This document shows positions 25,011 through 33,796 of a stretch of 64,000 nucleotides of DNA, one piece after another. This DNA comes from Chryseobacterium culicis (GTDB lineage Bacteria; Bacteroidota; Bacteroidia; Flavobacteriales; Weeksellaceae). The stretch lies in NCBI RefSeq assembly GCF_002979755.1, contig NZ_PCPP01000007.1, positions 62,001 to 126,000 of the forward strand. Reading direction: 5' to 3'. The position numbers and the translations under genes are program-made. How positions within the stretch are numbered: the stretch's first letter is position 1; each line of letters starts with the position of its first letter. The notes below the pieces were generated by a model. The model saw only the letters and a program-made list of their open reading frames with translations. It ran no database searches and had not been told where the DNA came from.

Positions 25011-25301
25011 ATGATCACACACAAACAAAAAACAGTCACAATCTTTGCTCTTCCACTGGTTTTACTGTGTATTCCATTGCTTGGAGGACTATTTTCTAAG
25101 GAAATAAACTGGTCAGCTTCAGATTTTCTGATTGCAGGAATCTTACTCTTTGAAACAGCCTTTCTTATCAATCTGGTCAGAAATAAAATCAAAACCCCAA
25201 GTCAGAAAGTCCTGTTCTGTATTTTCATATTACTGGCTCTTGTACTGATCTGGTTAGAGTTGGCCGTGGGAATATTCGGAAGTCCGTTTGCAGGAAGCTA
25301 A
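25011..25301 (+). CDS. Small membrane protein
   Basis: A 96-residue protein with three hydrophobic segments (residues ~8-25, 37-55, 65-90). No family recognised. It starts just after the second palindromic operator, so it is probably controlled by the winged-helix protein upstream. Confidence 0.6.
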   Translation: MITHKQKTVTIFALPLVLLCIPLLGGLFSKEINWSASDFLIAGILLFETAFLINLVRNKIKTPSQKVLFCIFILLALVLIWLELAVGIFGSPFAGS

Positions 25302-25333
25302 ACATTGGGTTGGTTTATTAATCCTAAATAACT

Positions 25334-25633
25334 ATGAAAGATTCAGAAATAATAAATTTAAGTAAAGCTGTGTTTGGAGTTTTTTTCTCATTAGGAACCC
25401 TTATTCTCCTGGCAGCACTCATATCCAAAAATAATGAATTTGCTGGTGCTGGGTATCTGCTCATTATTTTCGGGGTACCCCTAAACTTATTATCAGTACT
25501 TGGATTCTTAATATATGGTATAGTTTATAGATCAAAATTCAAAGAATGTATGATCGCCATCCTCATTTTGACGATCAATATTCCCATCGCATATATTTAT
25601 ACCATTATAGGTCTTAGTTTTCTCACTCATTAA
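25334..25633 (+). CDS. Small membrane protein
   Basis: A 99-residue protein with three hydrophobic segments, separated by short polar loops such as SKNNEFAGAG and RSKFKEC. No family recognised. It lies between a similar small membrane protein and the Coq4-like gene on the same strand. Confidence 0.6.
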   Translation: MKDSEIINLSKAVFGVFFSLGTLILLAALISKNNEFAGAGYLLIIFGVPLNLLSVLGFLIYGIVYRSKFKECMIAILILTINIPIAYIYTIIGLSFLTH

Positions 25634-25668
25634 TATCCATAGATATCTATTTTTCAAATCAATACAGT

Positions 25669-26154
25669 ATGAAAAAAATACGCGTTCAGTTTCTGCTTTT
25701 TGTGTATGATAAAACACAAAAACTATATAGAAAATACTTTAAAAAGAAAAAAAGACAATGGCAGTTCAACGAAAAACAGCTATTGGAATTTCAGGAAGAT
25801 TCTTTGGGAAGAAAACTGGGAGAATTTTACCGGAAACATGGTTTTTCGATGATACCCAAAATGGAAAACCATGATGTACACCATCTGATTACCGGCTGTG
25901 GAACTAATTTCGAAGATGAAATTGCCATGCAATACCTGCTTCTCGGAAATGGTAAGCTCAATGCCCATCTTTTGGCAGCAATCGTTTTAGGAACAATGAT
26001 CCTGCCTGAATATGTGAAAATTTATATCAAAGCTTACAAAAAAGGTCAGAACATGAGAGCTTTTCATCATTGGGATTTTGAAGAACTGCTCTGGCAGAAT
26101 TATGAACATGTGAAAGATTTTATTCAGCAGAAAGAAACCGTAGTTCTTCATTAA
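25669..26154 (+). CDS. Coq4-like protein with HDxxHx11E motif
   Basis: A 161-residue soluble protein. It contains HDVHH followed after eleven residues by Glu (residues ~64-80), the HDxxHx11E metal-site motif that defines the Coq4 family. Coq4 proteins act in ubiquinone biosynthesis of mitochondria and many proteobacteria, where the motif is thought to bind metal for removal of a ring carboxyl. Flavobacteria use menaquinone and no ubiquinone genes are near, so the substrate is unknown. A basic N-terminus (KKKKRQW) may help membrane association. Confidence 0.75.
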   Translation: MKKIRVQFLLFVYDKTQKLYRKYFKKKKRQWQFNEKQLLEFQEDSLGRKLGEFYRKHGFSMIPKMENHDVHHLITGCGTNFEDEIAMQYLLLGNGKLNAHLLAAIVLGTMILPEYVKIYIKAYKKGQNMRAFHHWDFEELLWQNYEHVKDFIQQKETVVLH

Positions 26155-26158
26155 ACTA

Positions 26159-26482
26159 ATGGCCATGAGAAAAATAAAATTCAGTCCGCTGGGGAAAAGA
26201 TCATTTATTATTTCTTTTCTGTTGGGAACCCTTTTATTGATTGCATTTTGGTTGATAAGAGCAGAGTTTTTCATTGAGCTTGGCTTTTATTATGTACTTG
26301 TAACAGCGGTCATTAATATGTTTATTCTTCTGCATGAGCTGATCATTTATCTTACAGATGTTACTGATCAGAAACCTTCCGGTAATTCCGTACTGCTCTT
26401 GCTTGTTAATATCCCGGTTACGGTATTATACCTTTATATAATGGCACAGTTTCCCTGGCTAGAGACAGTTCTCAAAATTTAA
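26159..26482 (+). CDS. Small membrane protein
   Basis: A 107-residue protein with three hydrophobic segments (residues ~16-38, 42-65, 78-105) after a basic start. No family recognised. It starts five bases after the Coq4-like gene, so the two are likely translated together. A second ATG two codons in is an alternative start. Confidence 0.6.
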   Translation: MAMRKIKFSPLGKRSFIISFLLGTLLLIAFWLIRAEFFIELGFYYVLVTAVINMFILLHELIIYLTDVTDQKPSGNSVLLLLVNIPVTVLYLYIMAQFPWLETVLKI

Positions 26483-26525
26483 ATCTTTCAATCCTTTCAA
26501 TTTTAAATCTTTAAATATTAAATAA
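26482..26525. repeat. Spacer repeat type D (AAATCTTTCAATCC...TTTAAATCTTTAAAT)
   Basis: A 44-base gap made of AAATCTTTCAAT, TTTCAATTTTAAAT and CTTTAAAT words that ends before the next start codon, like the spacer repeats of the paa cluster but in a different sequence family. Confidence 0.4.
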
Positions 26526-26533
26526 TTAACCTC

Positions 26534-27904
26534 ATGAAAACACATCATTATATATTTCTTACAGCCATTCTGTTTGTCATTGTATTCTACGATCAGGATG
26601 TTGGGCTAAATCTTGGAATTCTGGGAATGATTTACGCTGTATTAACCCTTATCAGAACGCCTGAAAAAAATAAAACCAGAACCCTGTATACTCTTTTTGT
26701 AACAAGTATTCTGTCCAGTATAGCATTTGCCTGGTATGGTGATTTTCCATCCTTTATTGCCGTGGCAAGTTCACTGCTTTTGCTGGGATATAAATCGAAG
26801 AACAGAAGATTGAAAATTCTCTTTTTAATTCCAGTTTTTATTGTGAATTGCTGTACTTCATTCTGTCGCTTTTTCAGTTTTGATGAATGGCTGCCGAAGA
26901 AAAATGTTTCCGGATTGTGGCAGAAGACCTTTGCTTTTATTTTGATTCCGCTGGTACTGGTTTCTGTTTTCTTTGGGATTTATTCTGCCGGAAGTGATCA
27001 CTTCGCCGCTCTTTTCACAAATTACGAACTTGATCTTAATATTTGGCAGGTATTCTGTTTATCAGTCTTAGGATTCTTTATTGCCTTTAATTACTGGAAC
27101 TATGCAGTGGAAAAACTCATCTATAAAAATAATCATGTTCTGGACAATGAGTTTAGTAAAGATTCCCGGATTTCCAAGGCCACTTATTCTTTCCTTGACC
27201 TGGATGCTGAAAGAACAAGTGGCGTAATATCTTTTGTCTTGCTGAATATTTTACTGATCTTCTTCATTATTACCTATAATTATGAACAGTTTTATGAAGC
27301 GGTAAAAACTCCGATTCAGCTTTCCGAAGAAACCCATGAAAGAGTGAATGCTGTAATCATGTCTATCGTGATGGCCATTCTGGTGATTATGTTCTACTTT
27401 AAATCCGGATTTAATTTTGATCCAAAAGCAGGTTTATTGAAAATATTAGCTAAACTATGGATTTTCCTCAATGCAATTCTTGTTGTTTCTGCAGCCCTCA
27501 AAAACTATGAGTATATTGTTAATTATGCATTTACCTATAAAAGATTGGGCGTATTTGCATTCCTTCTTTTATCACTGATTGGTCTGGCTTTGACTTACAT
27601 AAAAATTCAGAAGCAAAAAAGAAACATATTCCTTGTCAATACAATGATCTGGTATTTTTATGGAACCGTTTTAGTGTGCAGCTATTTTAATTGGGGAGGC
27701 TTTATTACTTCCCAGAATATGAAACGGAAGGACTTTGCGGTCAATTATCATGTAACATCCATTAATTTTAGTGAGAAAGCTCTGCTGGAATATGCGGATG
27801 ATAAAAATGATCAGAAGCTTAAAAAGAGATTACAGGATAAAATGAAAAGTGAAACCTCCAAAACATTCCTATCAAAGATTATTTATTATCAAACCTTAAA
27901 ATAA
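26534..27904 (+). CDS. DUF4173-family multi-pass membrane protein
   Basis: A 456-residue integral membrane protein with roughly ten to twelve hydrophobic segments and a charged C-terminal tail (residues ~400-456, YADDKNDQKLKKRLQDKMK). It fits the DUF4173 family, which occurs near winged-helix regulators in Bacteroidota. Function is unknown. DUF1361 follows seven bases downstream. Confidence 0.75.
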   Translation: MKTHHYIFLTAILFVIVFYDQDVGLNLGILGMIYAVLTLIRTPEKNKTRTLYTLFVTSILSSIAFAWYGDFPSFIAVASSLLLLGYKSKNRRLKILFLIPVFIVNCCTSFCRFFSFDEWLPKKNVSGLWQKTFAFILIPLVLVSVFFGIYSAGSDHFAALFTNYELDLNIWQVFCLSVLGFFIAFNYWNYAVEKLIYKNNHVLDNEFSKDSRISKATYSFLDLDAERTSGVISFVLLNILLIFFIITYNYEQFYEAVKTPIQLSEETHERVNAVIMSIVMAILVIMFYFKSGFNFDPKAGLLKILAKLWIFLNAILVVSAALKNYEYIVNYAFTYKRLGVFAFLLLSLIGLALTYIKIQKQKRNIFLVNTMIWYFYGTVLVCSYFNWGGFITSQNMKRKDFAVNYHVTSINFSEKALLEYADDKNDQKLKKRLQDKMKSETSKTFLSKIIYYQTLK

Positions 27905-27910
27905 GCAATC

Positions 27911-28615
27911 ATGAAAACCTTTGTTGAATCATCTCGATTTAAAATCAGTGTACTTCTTATATTGATGACCGTATTCTGTTTCAGCCTCTCAGTTTTCAGA
28001 TATTATATCAGTGATACAAAAGTGTTTTTGTTTCTCAACTGGAATCTTTTTCTTGCGTGGATTCCTTTATTATTAAGTTCTTTTATTATTGCTTTTACTA
28101 TCAGAAGTAAAATTTCCCTGTTTGCCATTATAATAGTCTGGATACTGTTCTTTCCCAATTCTCCCTACATTCTTACAGACCTTTTTCATCTGAGAGCCAG
28201 AAATGCTGTGCCGATCTGGTATGATCTGATTGTCATTCTCTCTTATGCCTGGACGGGATTGATCTGTGGTTTTATGAGTCTTAATGATATTGAAAAACGC
28301 CTTTCTGATTATGGCAAAAAAAATATCATCACTGGAGTGATTGTACTCTTTCTTTTCATGAGCAGCTTTGGAGTTTACCTTGGCCGATTTCTGAGATGGA
28401 ACAGCTGGGATGTACTCAATAATCCTTTTGGTCTCTTCTCCGATATTGTGGTACGCCTGATTTATCCTATGGAATATACCAAAACATGGGGTGTTACAGT
28501 TTTAATGGGGATAATGCTCAACTTTATGTACTTTACATTTAAATGGGCAGGAACAAATGATGCAAAAGAATTGCAGCCGGAAAATAAATCATTAAACGGA
28601 TTGGAACAGTTTTAG
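27911..28615 (+). CDS. DUF1361-family membrane protein
   Basis: A 234-residue protein with about six membrane segments. The conserved motif FFPNSPYILTDLFHL near residue 80 marks DUF1361, whose function is unknown. It is co-directional with DUF4173 and likely in the same transcript. Confidence 0.85.
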   Translation: MKTFVESSRFKISVLLILMTVFCFSLSVFRYYISDTKVFLFLNWNLFLAWIPLLLSSFIIAFTIRSKISLFAIIIVWILFFPNSPYILTDLFHLRARNAVPIWYDLIVILSYAWTGLICGFMSLNDIEKRLSDYGKKNIITGVIVLFLFMSSFGVYLGRFLRWNSWDVLNNPFGLFSDIVVRLIYPMEYTKTWGVTVLMGIMLNFMYFTFKWAGTNDAKELQPENKSLNGLEQF

Positions 28616-28668
28616 CATTTCAATAAGCCCAACAGAATAAATGTTGATCCATTCTTAAATTAATTATT

Positions 28669-29208
28669 ATGAAAAAAAGCTTATTGTTAATTCCTTTGAT
28701 TATTGTGGCTTGTAAAAAAGAACCTGCCGTAACGAACGTTCCGGATAAAGATTCTACAGTGGTGACAGAAATGCCGGACTCTGTTGTAAAAGCAGATTCT
28801 GTAGCATTAAGAAAAAAAGATTCAATTATTAACAATGCTCCGGCCACTAAAGAAGTTTTGCGTAAAGGAGTTATGAGAAGTGAAAAAGAAGGCCAGATCA
28901 TAAGAACGGCCGATGCAAGTCAGCTTCCTTTCACACTGGGAGAAGAATTTACCAAAGATGATCAGGATTTGATTTTAAAACTGACCCATTATGACCGCCC
29001 AACGATCAAAGCGAAAATTTCAACAAAAGACAAAGATTTTAATATTCGTTTCAATCAGATCAGACTTCCTGACGGGAACTATGACGGACCCTTCGGAAGA
29101 GAAATTACGTATGAAACTCCCGGAAAAGGTGAAGTATGGCTGATTATCGGGAAAAGTAACATGGCTTCCGGAAATACCAAGGGAAGTTTTACAGTAAGCC
29201 TGGAATAA
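28669..29208 (+). CDS. Lipoprotein, function unknown
   Basis: A 179-residue lipoprotein. The signal ends LIIVAC at Cys15, followed by a linker of repeated Asp-Ser-Val/Lys-Asp-Ser segments (residues ~25-55) and a beta-rich C-terminal domain (IRFNQIRLPDGNYDGPFG, then GEVWLIIGKSNMASG). The domain may bind a ligand at the outer membrane. No family name is recognised. Confidence 0.7.
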   Translation: MKKSLLLIPLIIVACKKEPAVTNVPDKDSTVVTEMPDSVVKADSVALRKKDSIINNAPATKEVLRKGVMRSEKEGQIIRTADASQLPFTLGEEFTKDDQDLILKLTHYDRPTIKAKISTKDKDFNIRFNQIRLPDGNYDGPFGREITYETPGKGEVWLIIGKSNMASGNTKGSFTVSLE

Positions 29209-29268
29209 GATCAAATCAATTTGGTACAATTTCTGCAAACTAAACTCCGAAGTTTAAAATTTAAAATT

Positions 29269-29781
29269 ATGAAAAATATAGTTCTAACAGCAATGGCCGC
29301 TTCAGCTGTACTCGTAAGTTGCGGAACCGTACAGTCGCTGGTTCAGAATACATTTCCATACACAACGAACGTATTAGTCTCTACGGGAGTTCCGGCAGAT
29401 AAAGAAGTTTCTTCCACTGCAACAGCTACCAATGTACAGACATGGTTCGGAGGAAATAACAATGCAAAAATTAAAGATGTAAGAATTTCAGATGCAAAAA
29501 TTTCTGTAGCATCTCCTTCAGGAGGAAATCTAAGTGCTTTCAAAACCGTTAAAATATACGTGTCATCCAACGGAACAGGAGAAAGATTGATTGCTTCCCG
29601 TTCTAATATCTCTACCAATTCTTCCAGCTTAAATCTGGATCTGAACGATACAGGATTTTTGGATGAAATTGTAAAAAGTTCAGGATTGACGGTAAGAACA
29701 GTATATGAGCTGAAGAATCAAACCTCTTCAGATATGAATATCAAAGTAGCTCTTAATTTCAGCAGCGTTCCCGCAAAATAA
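29269..29781 (+). CDS. Lipoprotein, LEA-like beta domain possible, function unknown
   Basis: A 170-residue protein with signal peptide and lipobox (AAVLVSC, Cys about residue 18). The mature part is Ser/Thr/Asn-rich and beta-patterned (KTVKIYVSSNGTGERLIASR, then TVRTVYELKNQTSSDMN). I chose the ATG at 29269 because it gives a clean lipoprotein signal; an in-frame TTG at 29221 only adds a non-signal extension. Confidence 0.7.
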   Translation: MKNIVLTAMAASAVLVSCGTVQSLVQNTFPYTTNVLVSTGVPADKEVSSTATATNVQTWFGGNNNAKIKDVRISDAKISVASPSGGNLSAFKTVKIYVSSNGTGERLIASRSNISTNSSSLNLDLNDTGFLDEIVKSSGLTVRTVYELKNQTSSDMNIKVALNFSSVPAK

Positions 29782-29802
29782 TTCTATAAAAATTTATCAT
29801 AA

Positions 29803-29835
29803 AAAACCCTCTTTCAAAAATGAAAGAGGGTTTGG
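29803..29835. terminator. Bidirectional terminator between lipoprotein and protease genes
   Basis: A perfect 13-bp stem AAACCCTCTTTCA / TGAAAGAGGGTTT with a four-base loop sits between two convergent genes. The A run before it and T run after it allow use on both strands. Confidence 0.85.
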
Positions 29836-29866
29836 TGTGAAGTAAAATGTATAAAAATCTATTATT

Positions 29867-31525
29867 TTAAAGTTTTGTCAATTTCTCAACAACTCTTCTT
29901 TGGCCTTCATTGATGTTGATAATATACTGACCCGTTGGCAGCTGGGAAATATCAATTTTTTCATTAGGTAAAACCGAATTTTTGATAACGGTACGCCCCT
30001 GAAGATTGATAATCTCAACATCTAATTTTTTATTTTCACTGCTTTGAATAGCTATAGAAGTGCTGGATGGATTAGGATAAATTTTAACCTCTAATGCAGG
30101 TAAAGTCTTAATAGGTGCTGCGAAGTTACCCTCCAGTTGAAGGATAGCATTCTTCACATTAGGAAGAGGCCCAATCTTTTGACCAGTCACAGTTCCTCCT
30201 TGGGGAATTCCTGTTGAAATTAATAAGTTTTTCATTGCTGAAGGTGTTAAATATTGACCTGTAGTTTGACGATAGAAAGACTGTATCAAAATTGCTGCAG
30301 AAGATACTACCGGAGTAGCAGAACTGGTACCGTTGAAATAATTATAGGTTCTGTTGTTATCATTATCATATTTTGCATACGATCCATAACCTGCCGCTAT
30401 CACGCTGCTTCCCCATCCCTGAACATCCACTCTGTTTCCGTAAGTACTGAAACTTAGCTTTGAATGGGTGGTATTTGGAGATCCCGCTCCTACAATAATC
30501 GCCCCGCTGTTTCCTCTCGCAAGATAGGTGGCATAAAACGGATCATCCAGATTCTGATTTCCATTTCCTGCTGCTGCAATGATAATGATTCCCGAATCAG
30601 TAGCCGCTTTTGTAAGATCCCATATTACTTTATCATACTCAGCAGGACAATACTGTCCGTCTTTTCCGCCAGTCTGCATTTCATATAAAATGATATCTCC
30701 GGCCTGAGATGCATTAATAGATCGGCTTACCGCAGAAGCTCGGTTGTATCCTACAGTGGTCCATTCCATATATCCTTTTATTTCAGAGGCACTGTAAGCA
30801 GCACCTGTAAGTCCGATATTATCTTTTATCGAACCTAAAATACTCACTACTGCAGTTCCGTGGTCGCGGTAATTATTATTCGCTAATCCAGCATTCGGTG
30901 AATATCCGGGTTCAAGTTGTATAGAGTTTTGATTGGAAAGCATTTCATGAGTTTTGTAAAAACCATATTCCACATCCCTTACACGAATATTCTGTCCTGT
31001 TATGCCCCTGGACCATGCGTATTTGGCATTGATTCCCGGGTTGTCATTCAGGTAAGTCTGTAAGCTTTCCAGATCCGGAGTAGCCACAAAGGTATTTACC
31101 AAAGGGGGTTCGATAGGCTCAGCACTCATTACGGATACGTATTCTATTTCAGGAAATCTCTCAAGAGTATGGATGATTTTTTCTGAAGCTTCTTTGTTCT
31201 GAAGGGGAATATCAGCCTTATAAATTCTTTTCAGCTTTTCTACAGACTCTGTTGAATTTCCAATAGCTTTACTGTTTCTGGCCATCTCATCAAGTTTATT
31301 GGCTGTGAAATCCAATTCATACTTAAACGAAATGTGATTTTCTCTTGAAAATCTTTCCAGATCAGCGTTTCTGCTGAAAGCTGTTTTTTCTGAATTAATG
31401 CCTTTTGAAAAGCATACATAAATAATTGAATTTTGATCATTCGTCATTTTGGGCTGGTTGTCCTGACCAAAAGACAGCGTAGAACAGAACGCAAATAATG
31501 CGAAAAGGTTGATTTTTGTTTTCAT
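29867..31525 (-). CDS. Secreted subtilisin-like serine protease (S8) with T9SS sorting domain
   Basis: A 552-residue secreted protease. Signal peptide to about residue 20, a propeptide-like region to ~150, then a subtilase domain with Asp184 (VRDVEYG), His222 (RDHGTAV), Asn321 (AAGNGN) and Ser401 (GTSSATP) as triad and oxyanion residues. The C-terminal ~80 residues are a T9SS type A domain: VKIYPNPSSTSIAI, LPTGQYIININ. It is expected to be exported through SprA-dependent T9SS and anchored or released at the surface. It is transcribed convergently with the lipoprotein genes. Confidence 0.94.
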   Translation of the reverse strand: MKTKINLFALFAFCSTLSFGQDNQPKMTNDQNSIIYVCFSKGINSEKTAFSRNADLERFSRENHISFKYELDFTANKLDEMARNSKAIGNSTESVEKLKRIYKADIPLQNKEASEKIIHTLERFPEIEYVSVMSAEPIEPPLVNTFVATPDLESLQTYLNDNPGINAKYAWSRGITGQNIRVRDVEYGFYKTHEMLSNQNSIQLEPGYSPNAGLANNNYRDHGTAVVSILGSIKDNIGLTGAAYSASEIKGYMEWTTVGYNRASAVSRSINASQAGDIILYEMQTGGKDGQYCPAEYDKVIWDLTKAATDSGIIIIAAAGNGNQNLDDPFYATYLARGNSGAIIVGAGSPNTTHSKLSFSTYGNRVDVQGWGSSVIAAGYGSYAKYDNDNNRTYNYFNGTSSATPVVSSAAILIQSFYRQTTGQYLTPSAMKNLLISTGIPQGGTVTGQKIGPLPNVKNAILQLEGNFAAPIKTLPALEVKIYPNPSSTSIAIQSSENKKLDVEIINLQGRTVIKNSVLPNEKIDISQLPTGQYIININEGQRRVVEKLTKL

Positions 31526-31730
31526 ACTATTTTGTTAAATGGTTGTAAATCAGTTTTGATTTACATCAAAAATAGTAATAAAATAAAAACAAATCACATT
31601 TTTGTGAATTTTTTTTCAATTTTTCGCTTTTCCTTATGTATTGGGGATTCCATCGTTAATGGATGATAAAGCTTACCGATTTTTAATACCCACGAGGGGT
31701 AAAACAGTTGAGTTTTATACTTACTAAATC

Positions 31731-31758
31731 AAAAAAAACGTTTCAGATGAAACGTTTT
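31731..31758 (-). terminator. Terminator after dtd
   Basis: Ten-base stem AAAACGTTTC / GAAACGTTTT with a four-base loop. On the minus strand it is followed by a run of eight T, so it ends transcription of the dtd gene that stops just upstream. Confidence 0.75.
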
Positions 31759-31791
31759 GGATATGTATTTTATGTATTTGCCTCCTTTGGA

Positions 31792-32241
31792 TTAACTTTT
31801 GGTCATCGAATCCATTACAATGGTAACAGGTCCGTCATTGATCAGGGAAACCTTCATGTCCGCTCCGAAGATTCCGCTTTCAGTTTTTAATCCGGATTGG
31901 GCCATCTCTTCCTTAAAATAATCAAAAAGAGGGATGGCTTTATCTGGTTTTGCCGCTTTTATGAAAGAAGGACGATTCCCTTTTTTATAATCTGCAATCA
32001 ATGTAAACTGACTGATGCAAAGGATTTCTCCTGAAATATCCTTCACAGAAAGATTGAGCTTATCATCTTCATCCCCAAAGATTCTTAGGTTTAAAACCTT
32101 TTGTACAAGCCAGTCTGCATCTGTTTTTTCATCATTTTCATCCACACCCACCAATAGCATTAATCCCTTTCCGATTTCACCAACAATTTTTCCGTCTACT
32201 TTTACGCTGGCTTCAGAAACTCTTTGTATAACGATCTTCAT
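31792..32241 (-). CDS. dtd: D-aminoacyl-tRNA deacylase
   Basis: A 149-residue DTD enzyme that hydrolyses D-aminoacyl-tRNAs, and mischarged Gly-tRNA(Ala). The characteristic motifs are SQFTLIADYKKGNRPSF in the middle and the cross-subunit Gly-cisPro region in LINDGPVTIVMDS at the C-terminus. Length is standard. The lipoprotein gene upstream ends five bases before its start, so they may be co-transcribed. Confidence 0.95.
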   Translation of the reverse strand: MKIVIQRVSEASVKVDGKIVGEIGKGLMLLVGVDENDEKTDADWLVQKVLNLRIFGDEDDKLNLSVKDISGEILCISQFTLIADYKKGNRPSFIKAAKPDKAIPLFDYFKEEMAQSGLKTESGIFGADMKVSLINDGPVTIVMDSMTKS

Positions 32242-32246
32242 ATATT

Positions 32247-32702
32247 CTAATAATAAACATTTAAAGTTTTGCTTGGGGCATCGTAGCTGTAAGGATAAGT
32301 TTTAGGAGGAAGAGATGTTTTAGCTCCCGACTCCGGCTGTCCCGTACTTAAGATCCATCTTGTATTATCCTGAGGACATATAATGGCAATATTGTCTTTT
32401 ACCTCAAGAGTCGTGTTGTTATCAGGGCATATATGAGGAGCATTCCTGTCATACACTTTAAAGCCGTTGGCTGTTCGGACGATAATAAGTCCTCTGGTTC
32501 CGGACTGTTGTTCGTTCACATAAATCCAGCCGTTGATGTTGTTTAAAGCATAGTAAGCAGGCAGATTTAGGTTAAGTGATACATTAATAGGAACATTGGG
32601 AAAGCAGCTCACAGTATCTTCTCTACTTCCACATGAGTTTATAGTTAAATTACTGATAATCAATAAAATGAAAATAGATAAGATTGAAAAAGTTTTTTTC
32701 AT
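32247..32702 (-). CDS. Rieske-like lipoprotein with altered cluster ligands
   Basis: A 151-residue lipoprotein: signal peptide ending at NSC near residue 24. The body has the pattern of flavobacterial Rieske-like lipoproteins (VSLNLNLPAYYAL, then the small beta domain). Where a Rieske protein has CxH and CxxH, this one has CPD (92-94) and CPQD (109-112), so both His ligands are Asp and a standard [2Fe-2S] site is unlikely. It may be a structural relic or bind another metal. It is upstream of dtd on the same strand. Confidence 0.65.
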   Translation of the reverse strand: MKKTFSILSIFILLIISNLTINSCGSREDTVSCFPNVPINVSLNLNLPAYYALNNINGWIYVNEQQSGTRGLIIVRTANGFKVYDRNAPHICPDNNTTLEVKDNIAIICPQDNTRWILSTGQPESGAKTSLPPKTYPYSYDAPSKTLNVYY

Positions 32703-32719
32703 TTCAATTTAAATTTTTA

Positions 32720-32728
32720 TATATTTGT
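32720..32728 (+). promoter_or_regulatory. -7 promoter box upstream of greA
   Basis: TATATTTGT matches TAnnTTTG and lies in the divergent gap between the lipoprotein and greA, about 84 bases before the greA start. Confidence 0.5.
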
Positions 32729-32811
32729 AGAAATTAAACGATTACAACACGAAAACATTGTCCGGCAAATGTCGGATTATTTTTTTATACTAAAACTAAA
32801 TTTTGAAAATT

Positions 32812-33282
32812 ATGGCAAGCTATGTAACTAAGGAGGGCCTAGAGAAAATGAAAGCTGAGCTGGAACAGTTGGAAACTGTGGAGAGACCAAAAATTACTCA
32901 GCAGATCGCAGAAGCAAGAGATAAAGGAGATTTATCGGAAAATGCAGAATACGATGCGGCTAAAGAGGCTCAGGGGATGCTGGAAATGAGAATTTCTAAG
33001 CTTAAAGATGTTATCTCTACTTCTAAAATTATAGACGAAAGCCAATTAGATACTTCAAAAGTTTCAATCTTAACGACAGTGAAACTTAAAAATAATGCTA
33101 CCAAGCAAGAGCAGGTATTTACATTGGTACCGGATAATGAAAGCGACCTGAAGACAGGAAGAATTTCTGTGAACACTCCTATCGCAAAAGGTCTGTTAGG
33201 AAAAGCTATTGGCGAAATTGCTGAAATTACTTTACCTAACGGAAACAAACTGTCTTTTGAAGTATTAGATATCTCTTTATAG
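32812..33282 (+). CDS. greA: Transcription elongation factor GreA
   Basis: A 156-residue GreA that rescues backtracked RNA polymerase by stimulating transcript cleavage. The N-terminal coiled coil (KMKAELEQLETVERPKI through RISKLKDVI) carries the tip Asp/Glu in DKGDLSENAEYDAAKEAQ, and the C-terminal FKBP-like domain ends PIAKGLLGKAIGEIAEI. The ATG at 32812 (MASYVTKEGL) is preferred to an in-frame TTG nine bases earlier. Confidence 0.96.
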   Translation: MASYVTKEGLEKMKAELEQLETVERPKITQQIAEARDKGDLSENAEYDAAKEAQGMLEMRISKLKDVISTSKIIDESQLDTSKVSILTTVKLKNNATKQEQVFTLVPDNESDLKTGRISVNTPIAKGLLGKAIGEIAEITLPNGNKLSFEVLDISL

Positions 33283-33337
33283 TCTGATACCCTTTCTATT
33301 TCTAAACTTCTAAATACCAACCCAAACTTCTGATAAA

Positions 33338-33727
33338 ATGAGCACTATATTCACAAAAATCATCAATGGCGAAATTCCCTCTTATAAGATTGCAGAAAAT
33401 GAAGACTTTATTGCATTCTTAGACGCAATGCCTTTGGTGAAGGGACATACTTTAGTAGTACCTAAAAAAGAAGTGGATTTGATTTTTGATCTTGAAAGTG
33501 AAGAATACAAAAACCTTTGGGGATTTGCCCAAGAGGTAGCCAAGAAGATCAAAACTGCAATTCCATGTGTAAGAGTAGGAGTAGCGGTGGTAGGACTTGA
33601 AGTTCCTCATGCACACATTCATCTGATTCCTTTAAACAAGATGGAAGACATGAATTTCAGAAATGAAAGATTAAAATTAACGAACGAAGAATATACAGAG
33701 ATTCAAAACTCAATTATTAATTCTTAA
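33338..33727 (+). CDS. HIT family nucleotide-binding hydrolase
   Basis: A 129-residue HIT (histidine triad) protein. The triad is HAHIHLIPL near residue 92, and the N-terminus STIFTKIINGEIPSYKIAE is the usual HinT-type start. Members hydrolyse adenosine phosphoramidates or related nucleotides. It follows greA by ~55 bases and likely shares its transcript. Confidence 0.95.
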   Translation: MSTIFTKIINGEIPSYKIAENEDFIAFLDAMPLVKGHTLVVPKKEVDLIFDLESEEYKNLWGFAQEVAKKIKTAIPCVRVGVAVVGLEVPHAHIHLIPLNKMEDMNFRNERLKLTNEEYTEIQNSIINS

Positions 33728-33733
33728 CAAATC

Positions 33734-33772
33734 AGAAAATCGTAAAAAAGTAATTTTTTACGATTTTCTTTA
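33734..33772 (+). terminator. Terminator after the HIT gene
   Basis: A 16-bp stem AGAAAATCGTAAAAAA / TTTTTTACGATTTTCT with a four-base loop and following T residues. It separates greA-HIT from clpX. Confidence 0.8.
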
Positions 33773-33796
33773 ACATATACATATATATTATATCAT

